In this document: piece by piece, positions 43,387-53,605 of the stretch
How the letters are laid out: each line of letters opens with the position of its first letter
Position numbering within the stretch: the stretch's first letter is position 1
Source: Pseudomonas sp. MRSN 12121
GTDB taxonomy: Bacteria; Pseudomonadota; Gammaproteobacteria; Pseudomonadales; Pseudomonadaceae
Length of the DNA stretch: 64,000 bases
Direction: 5' to 3'
NCBI RefSeq assembly: GCF_000931465.1
Contig: NZ_CP010892.1
Location: forward strand, 5,417,388-5,481,387
Program-made: the position numbers and the translations under genes
Notes under the pieces: model-generated
Told to the model about the DNA's origin: nothing
Database searches by the model: none
What the model saw: only the letters and a program-made list of their open reading frames with translations

Positions 43387-46300
43387 ATGGCCTTTACCGA
43401 TCCGTTCATCCGCCGCCCGGTCCTGGCCACCGTGGTCAGCCTGCTCATCGTGCTGCTGGGGTTCCAGGCCTGGAGCAGGCTGCCGCTGCGCCAGTACCCG
43501 CAGATGGAAAACGCCCTGATCACGGTGACTACCGCCTATCCCGGGGCCAACGCCGAAACCATCCAGGGCTATATCACCCAGCCGATGCAGCAGAGCCTGG
43601 CCAGCGCCGAGGGCATCGACTACATGACCTCGGTCAGCCGCCAGAACTTCTCGGTGATTTCCGTCTACGCGCGCATCGGCGCCAACAGCGACCGCCTGTT
43701 CACCGAGCTGCTGGCCAAGGCCAACGAGGTGAAGAACAAACTGCCCCAGGACGCCGAGGACCCGGTGCTGAGCAAGGAAGCCGCCGATGCCTCGGCGCTG
43801 ATGTACATCAGCTTTTTCAGCCAGCAACTGAGCAACCCGCAGATCACCGATTACCTGTCCCGGGTGATCCAGCCCAAACTCGCGACCCTGCCGGGCATGG
43901 CCGAAGCCGAAATCCTCGGCAACCAGGTGTTCGCCATGCGCCTGTGGCTGGACCCGGTCAGACTCGCCGGCTACGGCCTGAGCGCCAGCGACGTGACCAG
44001 CGCGGTGCGCCGCTACAACTTCCTATCCGCCGCCGGCGAGATCAAGGGCGAGTACGTGGTCACCAGCATCAACGCCAGCACCGAACTCAAGACCGCCGAA
44101 GCCTTCGCCGCCATCCCCCTGCGGACCGACGGCGACAGCCGGGTACTGCTCAGCGACGTGGCCCGGGTAGAGATGGGCGCGGAGAACTACAACGCCATCA
44201 GTTCCTTCGGCGGCGTCCCTTCGGTCTATATCGGCATCAAGGCCACCCCCAACGCCAACCCGCTGGAGGTGATCAGGGAAGTGCGCAAGATCATGCCCGA
44301 GCTGGAGGCCCAGTTGCCGCCCAACCTCAAGTCCGAGATCGCCTACGACGCCACGCTGTTCATCCAGGCCTCGATCAACGAGGTGGTGAAAACCCTGTTC
44401 GAAGCCGTGCTGATCGTGATCGTGGTGGTCTTCCTGTTCCTCGGCGCGCTGCGCTCGGTGGTGATCCCGGTGGTGACCATCCCGCTGTCGATGATCGGCG
44501 TGATGTTCTTCATGCAACTGATGGGCTACTCGATCAACCTGCTGACCCTGCTGGCGATGGTGCTGGCCATCGGCCTGGTGGTGGACGACGCGATCGTGGT
44601 GGTGGAAAACATCCATCGGCATATCGAAGAAGGCAAGACGCCCCTGGAGGCGGCCCTCGAAGGCGCCCGGGAAATTGCCATGCCGGTGGTGTCGATGACC
44701 ATTACCCTGGCCGCGGTCTATGCCCCGATCGGCTTCCTGCAGGGGCTCACCGGGGCGCTGTTCAAGGAGTTCGCCCTGACCCTGGCCGGGGCGGTGGTGA
44801 TTTCCGGCATCGTCGCCCTGACCCTGTCGCCGATGATGTGCGCCCTGCTCCTGCGCCACGAACAGAACCCCAGCGGCCTGGCCCATCGGCTGGACCTGAT
44901 TTTCGAGGGGCTCAAGCAGCGCTACCAGCGCCTGCTGCATGGCACCCTCGACACCCGGCCGGTGGTGCTGGTGTTCGCCCTGATCGTGCTGTGCCTGATT
45001 CCGGCGCTACTCAAGTTCACCAAGTCGGAACTGGCCCCGGACGAAGACCAGGGCATCATTTTCATGATGGCCACCGCGCCCCAGCCGGCCAACCTGGATT
45101 ACCTCAACGCCTATACCGACGAGTTCCTGGAGATCTTCAAGACCTTCCCCGAGTACTACTCGTCGTTCCAGATCAATGGCTTCAACGGCGTGCAATCGGG
45201 GATCGGCGGCTTCCTGCTCAAGCCCTGGAACGAACGCCAGCGCACGCAGATGCAGATCCTCCCCGAGGTCCAGGCCCGGCTCGCGGGCATCGCCGGGCTG
45301 CAGGTGTTCGGTTTCAACCTGCCGTCCCTGCCGGGCACCGGTGAAGGCTTGCCGTTCGCCTTCATCATCAACAGCCCCAACGATTACGAATCCTTGCTGG
45401 AACTCTCGAACCGGGTGAAGAAGCGCGTCATGGAGTCGGGCAAGTTCGCCTTCGTCGATATCGACCTGGCGTTCGACAAGCCGGAAGTGGTGGTCGACAT
45501 CGACCGGGCCAAGGCGGCACAGATGGGCGTGTCGATGCTGGACCTGGGCAGCACCCTGGCGACCTTGCTGGGCGAGGCGGAAATCAACCGGTTCACCATC
45601 GATGGCCGCAGCTACAAGGTCATCGCCCAGGTCGAGCGCCCCTATCGCGACAATCCCGAATGGCTGAACAACTACTACGTGAAAAACGCCAGGGACGAGG
45701 CGCTGCCGCTCTCGACCCTGATCACCGTCACCGATCGCGCCCGGCCGCGGCAGCTCAACCAGTTCCAGCAACTCAACGCGGCCACCATTTCCGGGTTCCC
45801 GATCGTCAGCATGGGGGAAGCGATCGATACCGTGCGCCAGATCGCCGAAGAGGAAGCGCCTCCGGGCTACGCCTTCGACTACGCCGGCGCCTCGCGCCAG
45901 TTCGTCCAGGAAGGCCATGCGCTGTGGGTGACCTTCGGCCTCGCGCTGGCGATCATTTTCCTGGTGCTGGCGGCGCAGTTCGAGAGCTTCCGCGATCCGC
46001 TGGTGATCCTGGTGACGGTGCCGCTGTCGATCTGCGGAGCCCTGATCCCGCTGTTTCTCGGCTGGTCGAGCATGAACATCTATACCCAGGTCGGGTTGGT
46101 GACCCTGATCGGCCTGATCAGCAAGCACGGCATCCTGATCGTCGAGTTCGCCAACCAGTTGCGCAAGGACCAGGGCCTGACCCCGCGCGAGGCCGTGGAG
46201 GCCGCGGCGGCCATTCGCCTGCGGCCAGTGCTGATGACCACCGCGGCCATGGTCTTCGGCATGGTGCCGCTGATCCTCGCCACTGGGGCCGGTGCGGTCA

Positions 46301-46410
46301 GCCGGTTCGACATCGGGACGGTAATCGCCACGGGGATGTCGATCGGCACGCTGTTCACCCTGTTCGTACTGCCCTGCATCTACACCTTGCTGGCCAAGGC
46401 GGAACCATGA
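43387..46410 (+). CDS. mexW: RND efflux pump MexW-like
   Basis: A 1007-residue RND transporter with 12 helices and two large periplasmic loops. The proton-relay pair is present in IGLVVDDAIVVVENI (helix 4), and the C-terminal half has SLLISKHGILIVEFANQL-type segments and RLRPVLMTTAAM. It should export several drug classes in exchange for protons. The AcrB-like branch without a companion channel gene is consistent with MexW. ATG at 43387 follows GAGGAATCCCC, 13 bases after the mexV stop, so they form one operon. Confidence 0.9.
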   Translation: MAFTDPFIRRPVLATVVSLLIVLLGFQAWSRLPLRQYPQMENALITVTTAYPGANAETIQGYITQPMQQSLASAEGIDYMTSVSRQNFSVISVYARIGANSDRLFTELLAKANEVKNKLPQDAEDPVLSKEAADASALMYISFFSQQLSNPQITDYLSRVIQPKLATLPGMAEAEILGNQVFAMRLWLDPVRLAGYGLSASDVTSAVRRYNFLSAAGEIKGEYVVTSINASTELKTAEAFAAIPLRTDGDSRVLLSDVARVEMGAENYNAISSFGGVPSVYIGIKATPNANPLEVIREVRKIMPELEAQLPPNLKSEIAYDATLFIQASINEVVKTLFEAVLIVIVVVFLFLGALRSVVIPVVTIPLSMIGVMFFMQLMGYSINLLTLLAMVLAIGLVVDDAIVVVENIHRHIEEGKTPLEAALEGAREIAMPVVSMTITLAAVYAPIGFLQGLTGALFKEFALTLAGAVVISGIVALTLSPMMCALLLRHEQNPSGLAHRLDLIFEGLKQRYQRLLHGTLDTRPVVLVFALIVLCLIPALLKFTKSELAPDEDQGIIFMMATAPQPANLDYLNAYTDEFLEIFKTFPEYYSSFQINGFNGVQSGIGGFLLKPWNERQRTQMQILPEVQARLAGIAGLQVFGFNLPSLPGTGEGLPFAFIINSPNDYESLLELSNRVKKRVMESGKFAFVDIDLAFDKPEVVVDIDRAKAAQMGVSMLDLGSTLATLLGEAEINRFTIDGRSYKVIAQVERPYRDNPEWLNNYYVKNARDEALPLSTLITVTDRARPRQLNQFQQLNAATISGFPIVSMGEAIDTVRQIAEEEAPPGYAFDYAGASRQFVQEGHALWVTFGLALAIIFLVLAAQFESFRDPLVILVTVPLSICGALIPLFLGWSSMNIYTQVGLVTLIGLISKHGILIVEFANQLRKDQGLTPREAVEAAAAIRLRPVLMTTAAMVFGMVPLILATGAGAVSRFDIGTVIATGMSIGTLFTLFVLPCIYTLLAKAEP

Positions 46411-46425
46411 GGGCCGCAATAAAAA

Positions 46426-46446
46426 AGGCCTCGCAATGCGAGGCCT
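46426..46446 (+). terminator. terminator after mexW
   Basis: AGGCCTCGC-AAT-GCGAGGCCT. The A tract on the left serves the minus-strand genes better; it lies between convergent transcription units and can stop both. Confidence 0.8.
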
Positions 46447-46467
46447 CTTATCCGGGTTCGAGGGTAT

Positions 46468-46704
46468 TCAACTCTGCGGCTTCATGGCCTGAGTCAGGCC
46501 GAACATGAACAACAGCAGATCCTGGTCAGGTCGCGCCGCGACGGTGGTCTTGGGCACTTTCGCGACCCGTGGCAAAGGGCAATTGGCCCCTGCCTGTGTA
46601 CTACTGAGAACTTCCATGCGCGGCTGCTCCCAGGCAGCCACCGCCAAGGAGGCAACTGCCAAGGCTCCTACTAAAAACAAACCTCGCGCAATTTCGAGTT
46701 TCAT
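46468..46704 (-). CDS. small exported protein, unknown
   Basis: A 78-residue protein with a signal peptide (ARGLFLVGALAVASLAVA, cleavage near residue 23) and a mature part of about 55 residues with one Cys and a hydrophobic LLLFMFGLTQAM near the end. I know no function. It starts two bases after the inaA stop, so it belongs to the methyltransferase-inaA unit. A gene of this size stands in the same place in P. aeruginosa, as I recall. Confidence 0.7.
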   Translation of the reverse strand: MKLEIARGLFLVGALAVASLAVAAWEQPRMEVLSSTQAGANCPLPRVAKVPKTTVAARPDQDLLLFMFGLTQAMKPQS

Positions 46705-46706
46705 CG

Positions 46707-47420
46707 CTATAAGCCTTTGATAGCGCTGCCAAACGCCGTTTTATAAAAGTAGTAGAGTTTGTCCCAGTCCGTGGCATTCCACGACGAGTGGCGACGCAAT
46801 TGTTTGATGTCATGGGCCGCAGCCCGTTTGGCGGTCAGCCGCTGGCGGCATTTCTCGAAGTCCAGCAAGGCGATTTCCACCTTCGCGGCCTCCCCCTCGC
46901 CACTGACCCGCACGAACACGTGCTTGATATACAGGCAGCCATGCTGCCAGCGGCCCTTGTGCATCCGCGCCAGGGTGGCCGCCAATTCCTTCAGTACCCG
47001 CTCGTGCAACGCCTCGCCATGGCGCTCGCGCTCGCCAGCGGCGTACCACTGCTCGATTTCCACGAAACCTTCCAGGGCCTCGGTCACCAGCAATGCCCGC
47101 CATTGTCCCTGGGAATCCCGCTGGGCACCGCAGAACACCAATTGCGGTACGTTCACATTGAGCTGGCTCAGGCCCTTGAGCGCATCCTGCTCGCGCAGCA
47201 CCGTGGGGCGTCCGAAAGGATGCAACCAGCTGCGATAGATATGGCCCACCTGCCGCTTGGCATACAGCGTCCGCCCATCGGCACCGGTAATACGTTGAAC
47301 GCCACTTTCTCCACCACGACGCTTATTCGGCTCTTCGACCCACTCGCCCTGCCGACTCCAGAAGTAGTCGAAACGGTCTACAGCAGCGACTTCCATTTCC
47401 GGTGCACATTCAACGGCCAT
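46707..47420 (-). CDS. inaA: InaA-type lipopolysaccharide kinase family protein
   Basis: A 237-residue protein-kinase-like fold of the Kdo/WaaP family. It has a Lys in TLYAKRQVGHIYR, the catalytic-loop-like MHKGRWQHGCLYIKHVFV and the metal-binding IALLDFEKCRQRL in place of DFG. It probably phosphorylates a sugar of the LPS core or O-antigen, or another envelope substrate. It starts four bases after the methyltransferase stop. I recall that a P. aeruginosa kinase next to a c-di-GMP-responsive methyltransferase (WarB/WarA) alters LPS; whether this pair is the same is not certain. Confidence 0.82.
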   Translation of the reverse strand: MAVECAPEMEVAAVDRFDYFWSRQGEWVEEPNKRRGGESGVQRITGADGRTLYAKRQVGHIYRSWLHPFGRPTVLREQDALKGLSQLNVNVPQLVFCGAQRDSQGQWRALLVTEALEGFVEIEQWYAAGERERHGEALHERVLKELAATLARMHKGRWQHGCLYIKHVFVRVSGEGEAAKVEIALLDFEKCRQRLTAKRAAAHDIKQLRRHSSWNATDWDKLYYFYKTAFGSAIKGL

Positions 47421-47424
47421 CCTG

Positions 47425-48108
47425 TTACCTCTTGCGTAATACGTAGACTCGCCACATGGCGTAGAGCGGAAAAAAGTCCAGATGATCCTGGACACGAAAA
47501 CCCGCCTGCTTGAATTCTTCTTCAACCGTAGCAGCCGGTAACACAAAACGGTTCTGGTAACCTTCCTGCCCGGATTCCTGCTTGCGCCGCACTTCCATGC
47601 GCTTGCGTTTCCAGGCCTTGAAATTGCCATCGACCCACAACGAAACGATCACGCTGTCCCGGGTAACCCGCTGAAACTCCTGCAACAACGCCATCCGATG
47701 GTCCGACTCGCCAATGTGGTGCAGCAGCCGCATGCAGAAAATGCTGTCGACGGCGTTGTCCGGCAAGTCGATGTCGAACGCAGATGTCTGCAAAGGTCGT
47801 ACCCGTTTCACCACCTCGGCCGGTTGCGCCACCGTGGCGATCTTCAGCATCGCCGCCGAGTTGTCCGCACCGATGATCACCCGGTTGGGCTTTTCCGCCA
47901 GCAAGGGCCAGAAACGCCCGGCCCCACAGGGCAGGTCGAGCACCAGGCCCGGTTCGCCGGCCATGGCCAGCGCCGCACGCGCCAGTTGCTCGTCACGCTT
48001 GTGGGACAAACGGCGGGACATGCCGTCCTGATGCTTGAGCAGATACTCCTGCGCGTGTTGTTCGTCGTACTTGTCGGAAAATTCCAGCTTGATCGGGGGG
48101 GCCATCAC
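47425..48108 (-). CDS. SAM-dependent methyltransferase
   Basis: A 227-residue class I methyltransferase. Motif I is LVLDLPCGAGRFWPLL, followed by an acidic residue in IIGADNSAAML, and the post-motif DSIFCMRLLHHIGES. The C-terminus has a basic patch (KAWKRKRMEVRRK). It heads a unit with inaA and the small exported protein. A ColR-box-like site lies 64 bases upstream. The P. putida gene in this place was reported, as I recall, among direct ColR targets. The substrate is probably an envelope saccharide. Confidence 0.85.
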   Translation of the reverse strand: MMAPPIKLEFSDKYDEQHAQEYLLKHQDGMSRRLSHKRDEQLARAALAMAGEPGLVLDLPCGAGRFWPLLAEKPNRVIIGADNSAAMLKIATVAQPAEVVKRVRPLQTSAFDIDLPDNAVDSIFCMRLLHHIGESDHRMALLQEFQRVTRDSVIVSLWVDGNFKAWKRKRMEVRRKQESGQEGYQNRFVLPAATVEEEFKQAGFRVQDHLDFFPLYAMWRVYVLRKR

Positions 48109-48171
48109 ACAGTCTCCTGAATCTGATGGCCCACCTTAGGCAGCGGCTTGTCAGCTTCAGGTCATGTCTTT

Positions 48172-48187
48172 GTGAAAACTTCGTCCG
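48172..48187 (-). promoter_or_regulatory. ColR-box-like site before the methyltransferase
   Basis: On the minus strand CGGACGAAGTTTTCAC. Ten of 13 specified positions match YYNASNNYTTTTTCAC as I recall it; the TTTTCAC end is intact. Weaker than the sites at 14044 and 50368, but placed where a target of ColR is expected. Confidence 0.4.
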
Positions 48188-48297
48188 GTCCAGAGTGGAA
48201 ATATTTCAGGGTTTTACAGCCTCTCACAGGTGGCCTGGGGCCATCATTCACGCAGATTTCCGACCGTCTGCCCCCAGTCCACAGGTGATAAAGACCC

Positions 48298-49575
48298 TCA
48301 TGCCGTATGACGGTTCAACTCGACATGAAAGCGGCAGCCATTGGGTTCCATGGTGCTCAGCGTCACGCTCCAGCCCTGGTCCTCGCAGATCCGCTGCACC
48401 AGCGACAAGCCCAGGCCCAGCCCTTCGCCACGCTTCTCGTCGCCACGCACGAAGGGCTCGAACATGGCCTCGCGCTTTTCCTCGGGAATGCCAACGCCGC
48501 TGTCCTCGACCACAAAGCCGCTGGGCTCCAGGCTCAGGCGGATGAAACCCTGTTCGGTGTAATGCAGGGCATTACGCAACAGATTGCCCATCACCGCATG
48601 CAGGAAGGTGGCGTTATAACGGGTATCCAGTGGCTGACCAGGCTCGAACACCAGTTCGAGCCCCTTCTGCCTGATCGGCTCGCCCCACAACCCCATCAGG
48701 TCCTCGGCCACCTGCTTCAGGGTGAACTGGGGCGACATGCCCTCATCGCGCTGGGCCCGCGCCAGCATCAGGAAGGTCTGCACCAGTTCGCGCATTTCAC
48801 CGCACGCCCGGGCGATGCGTTCGACCTGGTTGCGACCGCGCTGATCGATGGCCGGGTTTTCCAGCAACAGCTCGCAGGAGGTGGCCAGCACCATCAGCGG
48901 CGTGCGCAATTCGTGGCTGACGTCGCTGGTGAACAGGCGCTCGCGAGTCAGGGCCTGGCGCAGACGCCCCAGGGTCGCGTCGAAAGCCACCGCCAGTTCC
49001 CCCACCTCGTCGGCGGCATAGTCCGGCGCCAAGGGGGGCGCCAGTCCCAGCAACTGATCGCGATGGCGCACCTGGCGCGCCAGCCTGACCACGGGCGCCA
49101 TGACCCGGCGTGCCAACACCCAACCGAGGAACACCGCCAGAGCCAGGCTCAGCACGAAGCCCACCAGGACCACGGCGAACAACACCCGCTCGCGCTCCTC
49201 GAAATCGCTCTGGTCCTGCAGCAGCACGTAGCGCCGGCCGTCGACCACCTCGACCATCGCGTGATACGACAGTTGCTCGCGAAATACTTCGTGAAAGCCC
49301 GGATCCAGATGCCGCAGGTCCTTGGGCAACTCGAAGTCGCCGCGCCCGCCGCTGAAGTAGAACAGCTGGTCCGGTTCGGGACGGTGGCTCCAGTCCGACA
49401 CGTTGTCCATCAGCAACAGACGCTGAAGGTCGCCTCCCAGGCCCGCGGAAATCAGCTTTTCTTCCACCAGGTGCACCGTCGCCACGATCCCCATGGCGAA
49501 GGCTCCGGCCACCAGCGCGCTCATCAACGCAAAGGCGATGATGATCCGCTGGGAAAGGCTTTGCTTAAACTCCAT
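48298..49575 (-). CDS. colS: sensor histidine kinase ColS
   Basis: A 425-residue kinase with helices near 10-30 and 131-153, a periplasmic loop of about 100 residues, HAMP, H-box LFTSDVSHELRTPLMVLATS, N-box GNLLRNALHYT and GEGLGLGLSLVQRI. The loop has H35, E38, H95, E96, H105, E126 and E129, that is, the ExxE motif and other residues I remember as needed for Zn/Fe(III) sensing in P. putida ColS. It should sense metal excess and phosphorylate ColR. The ATG at 49575 overlaps colR by 11 bases; a GTG-type start 30 bases upstream is not needed. Confidence 0.92.
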   Translation of the reverse strand: MEFKQSLSQRIIIAFALMSALVAGAFAMGIVATVHLVEEKLISAGLGGDLQRLLLMDNVSDWSHRPEPDQLFYFSGGRGDFELPKDLRHLDPGFHEVFREQLSYHAMVEVVDGRRYVLLQDQSDFEERERVLFAVVLVGFVLSLALAVFLGWVLARRVMAPVVRLARQVRHRDQLLGLAPPLAPDYAADEVGELAVAFDATLGRLRQALTRERLFTSDVSHELRTPLMVLATSCELLLENPAIDQRGRNQVERIARACGEMRELVQTFLMLARAQRDEGMSPQFTLKQVAEDLMGLWGEPIRQKGLELVFEPGQPLDTRYNATFLHAVMGNLLRNALHYTEQGFIRLSLEPSGFVVEDSGVGIPEEKREAMFEPFVRGDEKRGEGLGLGLSLVQRICEDQGWSVTLSTMEPNGCRFHVELNRHTA

Positions 49576-50248
49576 CACGACCCTCAGCCAGGCGGTAACC
49601 GACACCGTGCACGGTATGCAGCAACGGTTTGCCGAACGGCTTGTCGATCACCTGGCGCAACTGGTGAACGTGGCTGCGCAGGCTGTCGCTGTCCGGGCAG
49701 TCGTCGCCCCACAGCGCTTCCTCGAGGATTTCACGGCGCAACACGTGCGGGCTTTTCTGCATCAGCACCGCAAGCAACTTGAGCCCCACGGGGTTGAGCT
49801 TGAGCAGGCGCCCTTCGCGGGTGACCTCCAGGGTATCGAGGTCGTAATTCAGGTCGCCGACCTGCAAGGCGCGGCGCCCGCCGCCCTGGGTACGGCGCAT
49901 GACCGCCTCGATGCGTGCGGCCAGTTCGGACAGGGCAAACGGCTTGACCAGATAATCGTCGGCCCCGGACTTGAATCCCTGCAGGCGATCATCCAGTTGA
50001 TCGCGCGCGGTGAGCATGATCACCGGCGTATCGCGGCGCGCATCTTCGCGCAGGCGCTTGCACAGGGTGTAGCCGTCGATGCCCGGCAGCATGATGTCGA
50101 GCACGATCAGGTCGTAATGTTCGGTGGCGGCCAGGTGCAGGCCCGACAGGCCATCCTGGGCACAATCCACGGTGTAGCCCTTGAGCCCCAGGTAATCTGC
50201 CAGGTTGGCCAGAATATCGCGGTTGTCTTCAACCAACAGGATTCGCAT
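49565..50248 (-). CDS. colR: response regulator ColR
   Basis: A 227-residue OmpR-type regulator, the exact usual length. The receiver starts MRILLVEDNRDILANLADYL, with the phospho-Asp in LIVLDIMLPG and the Lys in DDYLVKPFA. The winged helix ends LRSHVHQLRQVIDKPFG and LLHTVHGVGYRLA. ColR controls membrane-protection genes and metal tolerance. Start at ATG 50248; a GTG six bases earlier is possible. Flanked by two likely targets: the divergent PAP2 gene and the downstream methyltransferase unit. Confidence 0.94.
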   Translation of the reverse strand: MRILLVEDNRDILANLADYLGLKGYTVDCAQDGLSGLHLAATEHYDLIVLDIMLPGIDGYTLCKRLREDARRDTPVIMLTARDQLDDRLQGFKSGADDYLVKPFALSELAARIEAVMRRTQGGGRRALQVGDLNYDLDTLEVTREGRLLKLNPVGLKLLAVLMQKSPHVLRREILEEALWGDDCPDSDSLRSHVHQLRQVIDKPFGKPLLHTVHGVGYRLAEGRDGV

Positions 50249-50367
50249 GGGCACTTTCTCCGTACAGGGTTGCGACCGTCTTGGCTCGGCAGCTTAAGGC
50301 CAAGCGTGGCTGACGGCTAGGGCCGTTCAATACGCTGCGGCGAATGCCGGCATGGGATACTGCCGCC

Positions 50368-50383
50368 TTGACAAGTTTTTCAC
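50368..50383 (+). promoter_or_regulatory. ColR box before the PAP2 gene
   Basis: TTGACAAGTTTTTCAC matches 12 of 13 specified positions of the ColR consensus that I recall (YYNASNNYTTTTTCAC). It lies 84 bases before the PAP2 start. Its first six bases are TTGACA, so it overlaps a -35 element, as an activator site often does. Confidence 0.65.
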
Positions 50384-50466
50384 TCATGCTTCACACGCTG
50401 CCAACAGCGGCGTGCCCAGACTCCGCGGGACTCCGCGACCGCAACGCGCCCTTCGAAGGATTTTCC

Positions 50467-51210
50467 ATGGCCTCATCCCTTGCCCGCCCTGCCTCCAGAC
50501 CTCTTAACGGCTGGATCTGCCTGGGCATTCCCGGCTTAGCCGCCATCATGCTGCTCCTGCTCGAACTGACCTCCCTGGACATGGACCTGGCCAAGGCCTT
50601 TTATGATCCCGCCGCGGGTGGCTTCATCGGCAGCCATAGCTATTTCCTGGAAAACATCCTGCACGACCGGGCCAAGCAGGTGGTCATCGCCTTTTCGGTG
50701 CTGGCGATCGTCGGTTTCATCGGCGCCTTTTTCATCCAGCGGCTCAAGCCCTTCAAGCGCGAGCTGGGTTGCCTGGTGTTGTCGCTGGGCCTGGCCACGG
50801 CCTTCGTCACCCCGGTCAAGGCCATCACCGCCGTGCAATGCCCCTGGAGCCTGAAAGAGTTCGGTGGCAAGGAAACCTACAGCGAGCTGCTCAGCCCACG
50901 ACCGGCGACCGACAAGCCCGGCCGCTGCTGGCCAGGCGGCCATGCGGCCACCGGCTTTACCCTGTTCGCCCTGTTTTTTGTCCTGCGTGATCGCCGCCCG
51001 CGCCTGGCGCGCCAGGCGCTGGTGTTTGCCTTTGCCCTCGGCACGGTGTTTTCGATCGGACGCATGCTGCAAGGCGCGCACTTCTTCTCCCACAACGTCT
51101 GGACGGCGATTTTCTGCTGGCTGATCTGCCTGGGGGCGTATTACTTCATTCTCTACAAGCCGCAAGGCAAGGCTGACCCGCTCCTCGAAGCGGAACCGGC
51201 AAACGCCTGA
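50467..51210 (+). CDS. PAP2-family phosphatase
   Basis: A 247-residue inner-membrane protein with about six helices. The PAP2 active site is recognisable but variant: motif 1 KAITAVQCP (118-126, Cys for Arg), motif 2 PGGHAAT (156-162, Gly for Ser), motif 3 GRMLQGAHFFSH (198-209) with the catalytic R199 and H205 but His for the usual Asp. It would dephosphorylate a lipid such as lipid A, phosphatidylglycerophosphate or undecaprenyl pyrophosphate. It is divergent from colR behind a strong ColR box, as in P. putida. ATG 50467 is preferred for the standard N-terminus. Confidence 0.85.
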   Translation: MASSLARPASRPLNGWICLGIPGLAAIMLLLLELTSLDMDLAKAFYDPAAGGFIGSHSYFLENILHDRAKQVVIAFSVLAIVGFIGAFFIQRLKPFKRELGCLVLSLGLATAFVTPVKAITAVQCPWSLKEFGGKETYSELLSPRPATDKPGRCWPGGHAATGFTLFALFFVLRDRRPRLARQALVFAFALGTVFSIGRMLQGAHFFSHNVWTAIFCWLICLGAYYFILYKPQGKADPLLEAEPANA

Positions 51211-51230
51211 GGCCTTTCGCCGGACAGGCC

Positions 51231-51264
51231 CGTTCCCGCAGCCATCCCCAGGGCGGCGGGAACG
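51231..51264. repeat. inverted repeat (REP-like) after PAP2 gene
   Basis: CGTTCCCGC (51231-51239) and GCGGGAACG (51256-51264) form a 9-base-pair stem with a 16-base loop. It resembles a degenerate GGGAACGAG-type REP and has no T tract. Confidence 0.5.
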
Positions 51265-51310
51265 AGAGGGTTCACGATGGCCCTGGCGCAAATGCCCCGC
51301 CCATAAAAAA

Positions 51311-51341
51311 GCCCCGCCGGCTTTCACCGGCGGGGCTTTTT
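51311..51341 (-). terminator. bidirectional terminator PAP2 / groEL
   Basis: GCCCCGCCGG-CTTTCA-CCGGCGGGGC with six A residues before and five T after, between two convergent genes. Confidence 0.93.
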
Positions 51342-51363
51342 CGTTGCAGGGGGTAAGGCTGGC

Positions 51364-53010
<1,647 letters not shown>

Positions 53011-53059
53011 GATCGATATTCCTTAAATACTTTGTAGTAACGGGAAAATGAGCGGGTAA

Positions 53060-53353
53060 TCAGCCTTCGATAACAGCGAGAATCTCGTTCTCGGCCATTA
53101 CCAGCAGGTCCTCGCCGTCTACTTTCACAGTGTTGCTGCCGGAGTAAGGGCCGAACACAACCTTGTCACCCACTTTCACGGCCAGCGCACGTACTTCACC
53201 GTTTTCCAGCACTTTGCCGGTACCTACAGCGATCACTTCACCGCTGTTGGCTTTCTCAGCAGCCGAACCTGGCAGAACGATACCGCCAGCGGTTTTCTTT
53301 TCTTCTTCGCTGCGACGGATGACGACGCGGTCATGCAGAGGACGAAGCTTCAT
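53060..53353 (-). CDS. groS: co-chaperonin GroES
   Basis: A 97-residue GroES with LRPLHDRVVIRRSEEEKKTA, the mobile loop GGIVLPGSA and VKVGDKVVFGPYSG. It caps the GroEL ring. First gene of the heat-shock operon; AGGAGAGATCGACA precedes the ATG. A sigma-32-type promoter lies about 140 bases upstream. Confidence 0.98.
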   Translation of the reverse strand: MKLRPLHDRVVIRRSEEEKKTAGGIVLPGSAAEKANSGEVIAVGTGKVLENGEVRALAVKVGDKVVFGPYSGSNTVKVDGEDLLVMAENEILAVIEG

Positions 53354-53494
53354 TGTCGATCTCTCCTAATTATGGTTTTCAGCGGCCGGTGTCGTACCGG
53401 CGGGTTAACAAATCCGGCGTGGCCGGGTACGGCTCGACGAGCGAGACGCGGAAGTCTGTCTGGTGTCACCACCAGAAACCTTGCGGTGACCGAT

Positions 53495-53522
53495 ACATGA
53501 GGGCACGCAAGCCTATTACAAG
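53495..53522 (-). promoter_or_regulatory. sigma-32 promoter of groES-groEL
   Basis: On the minus strand CTTGTAA (53522-53516), a 13-base spacer, and CCTCATGT (53502-53495). Compared with CTTGAAA and CCCCATNT these differ by one base each. No CIRCE repeat is present. Confidence 0.75.
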
Positions 53523-53566
53523 GGCAACCTGGTGAAATTTTTTTGATTTTCAGCCGGGTAAAACGA

Positions 53567-53590
53567 ACACGGCACCCGAAGGTGCCGTGT
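53567..53590 (-). terminator. terminator of fxsA
   Basis: ACACGGCACC-CGAA-GGTGCCGTGT, a perfect 10-base-pair stem 16 bases after the fxsA stop; the minus-strand tail is TTCGTTTTA, so the T tract is interrupted. Confidence 0.75.
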
Positions 53591-53605
53591 CGCTCATTTA
53601 CAGGG

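Noticed and set aside
43944..46508. Several long alternative frames within mexW on both strands
   Set aside because: They are GC-frame shadows; the RND frame is continuous with all helix motifs in place.
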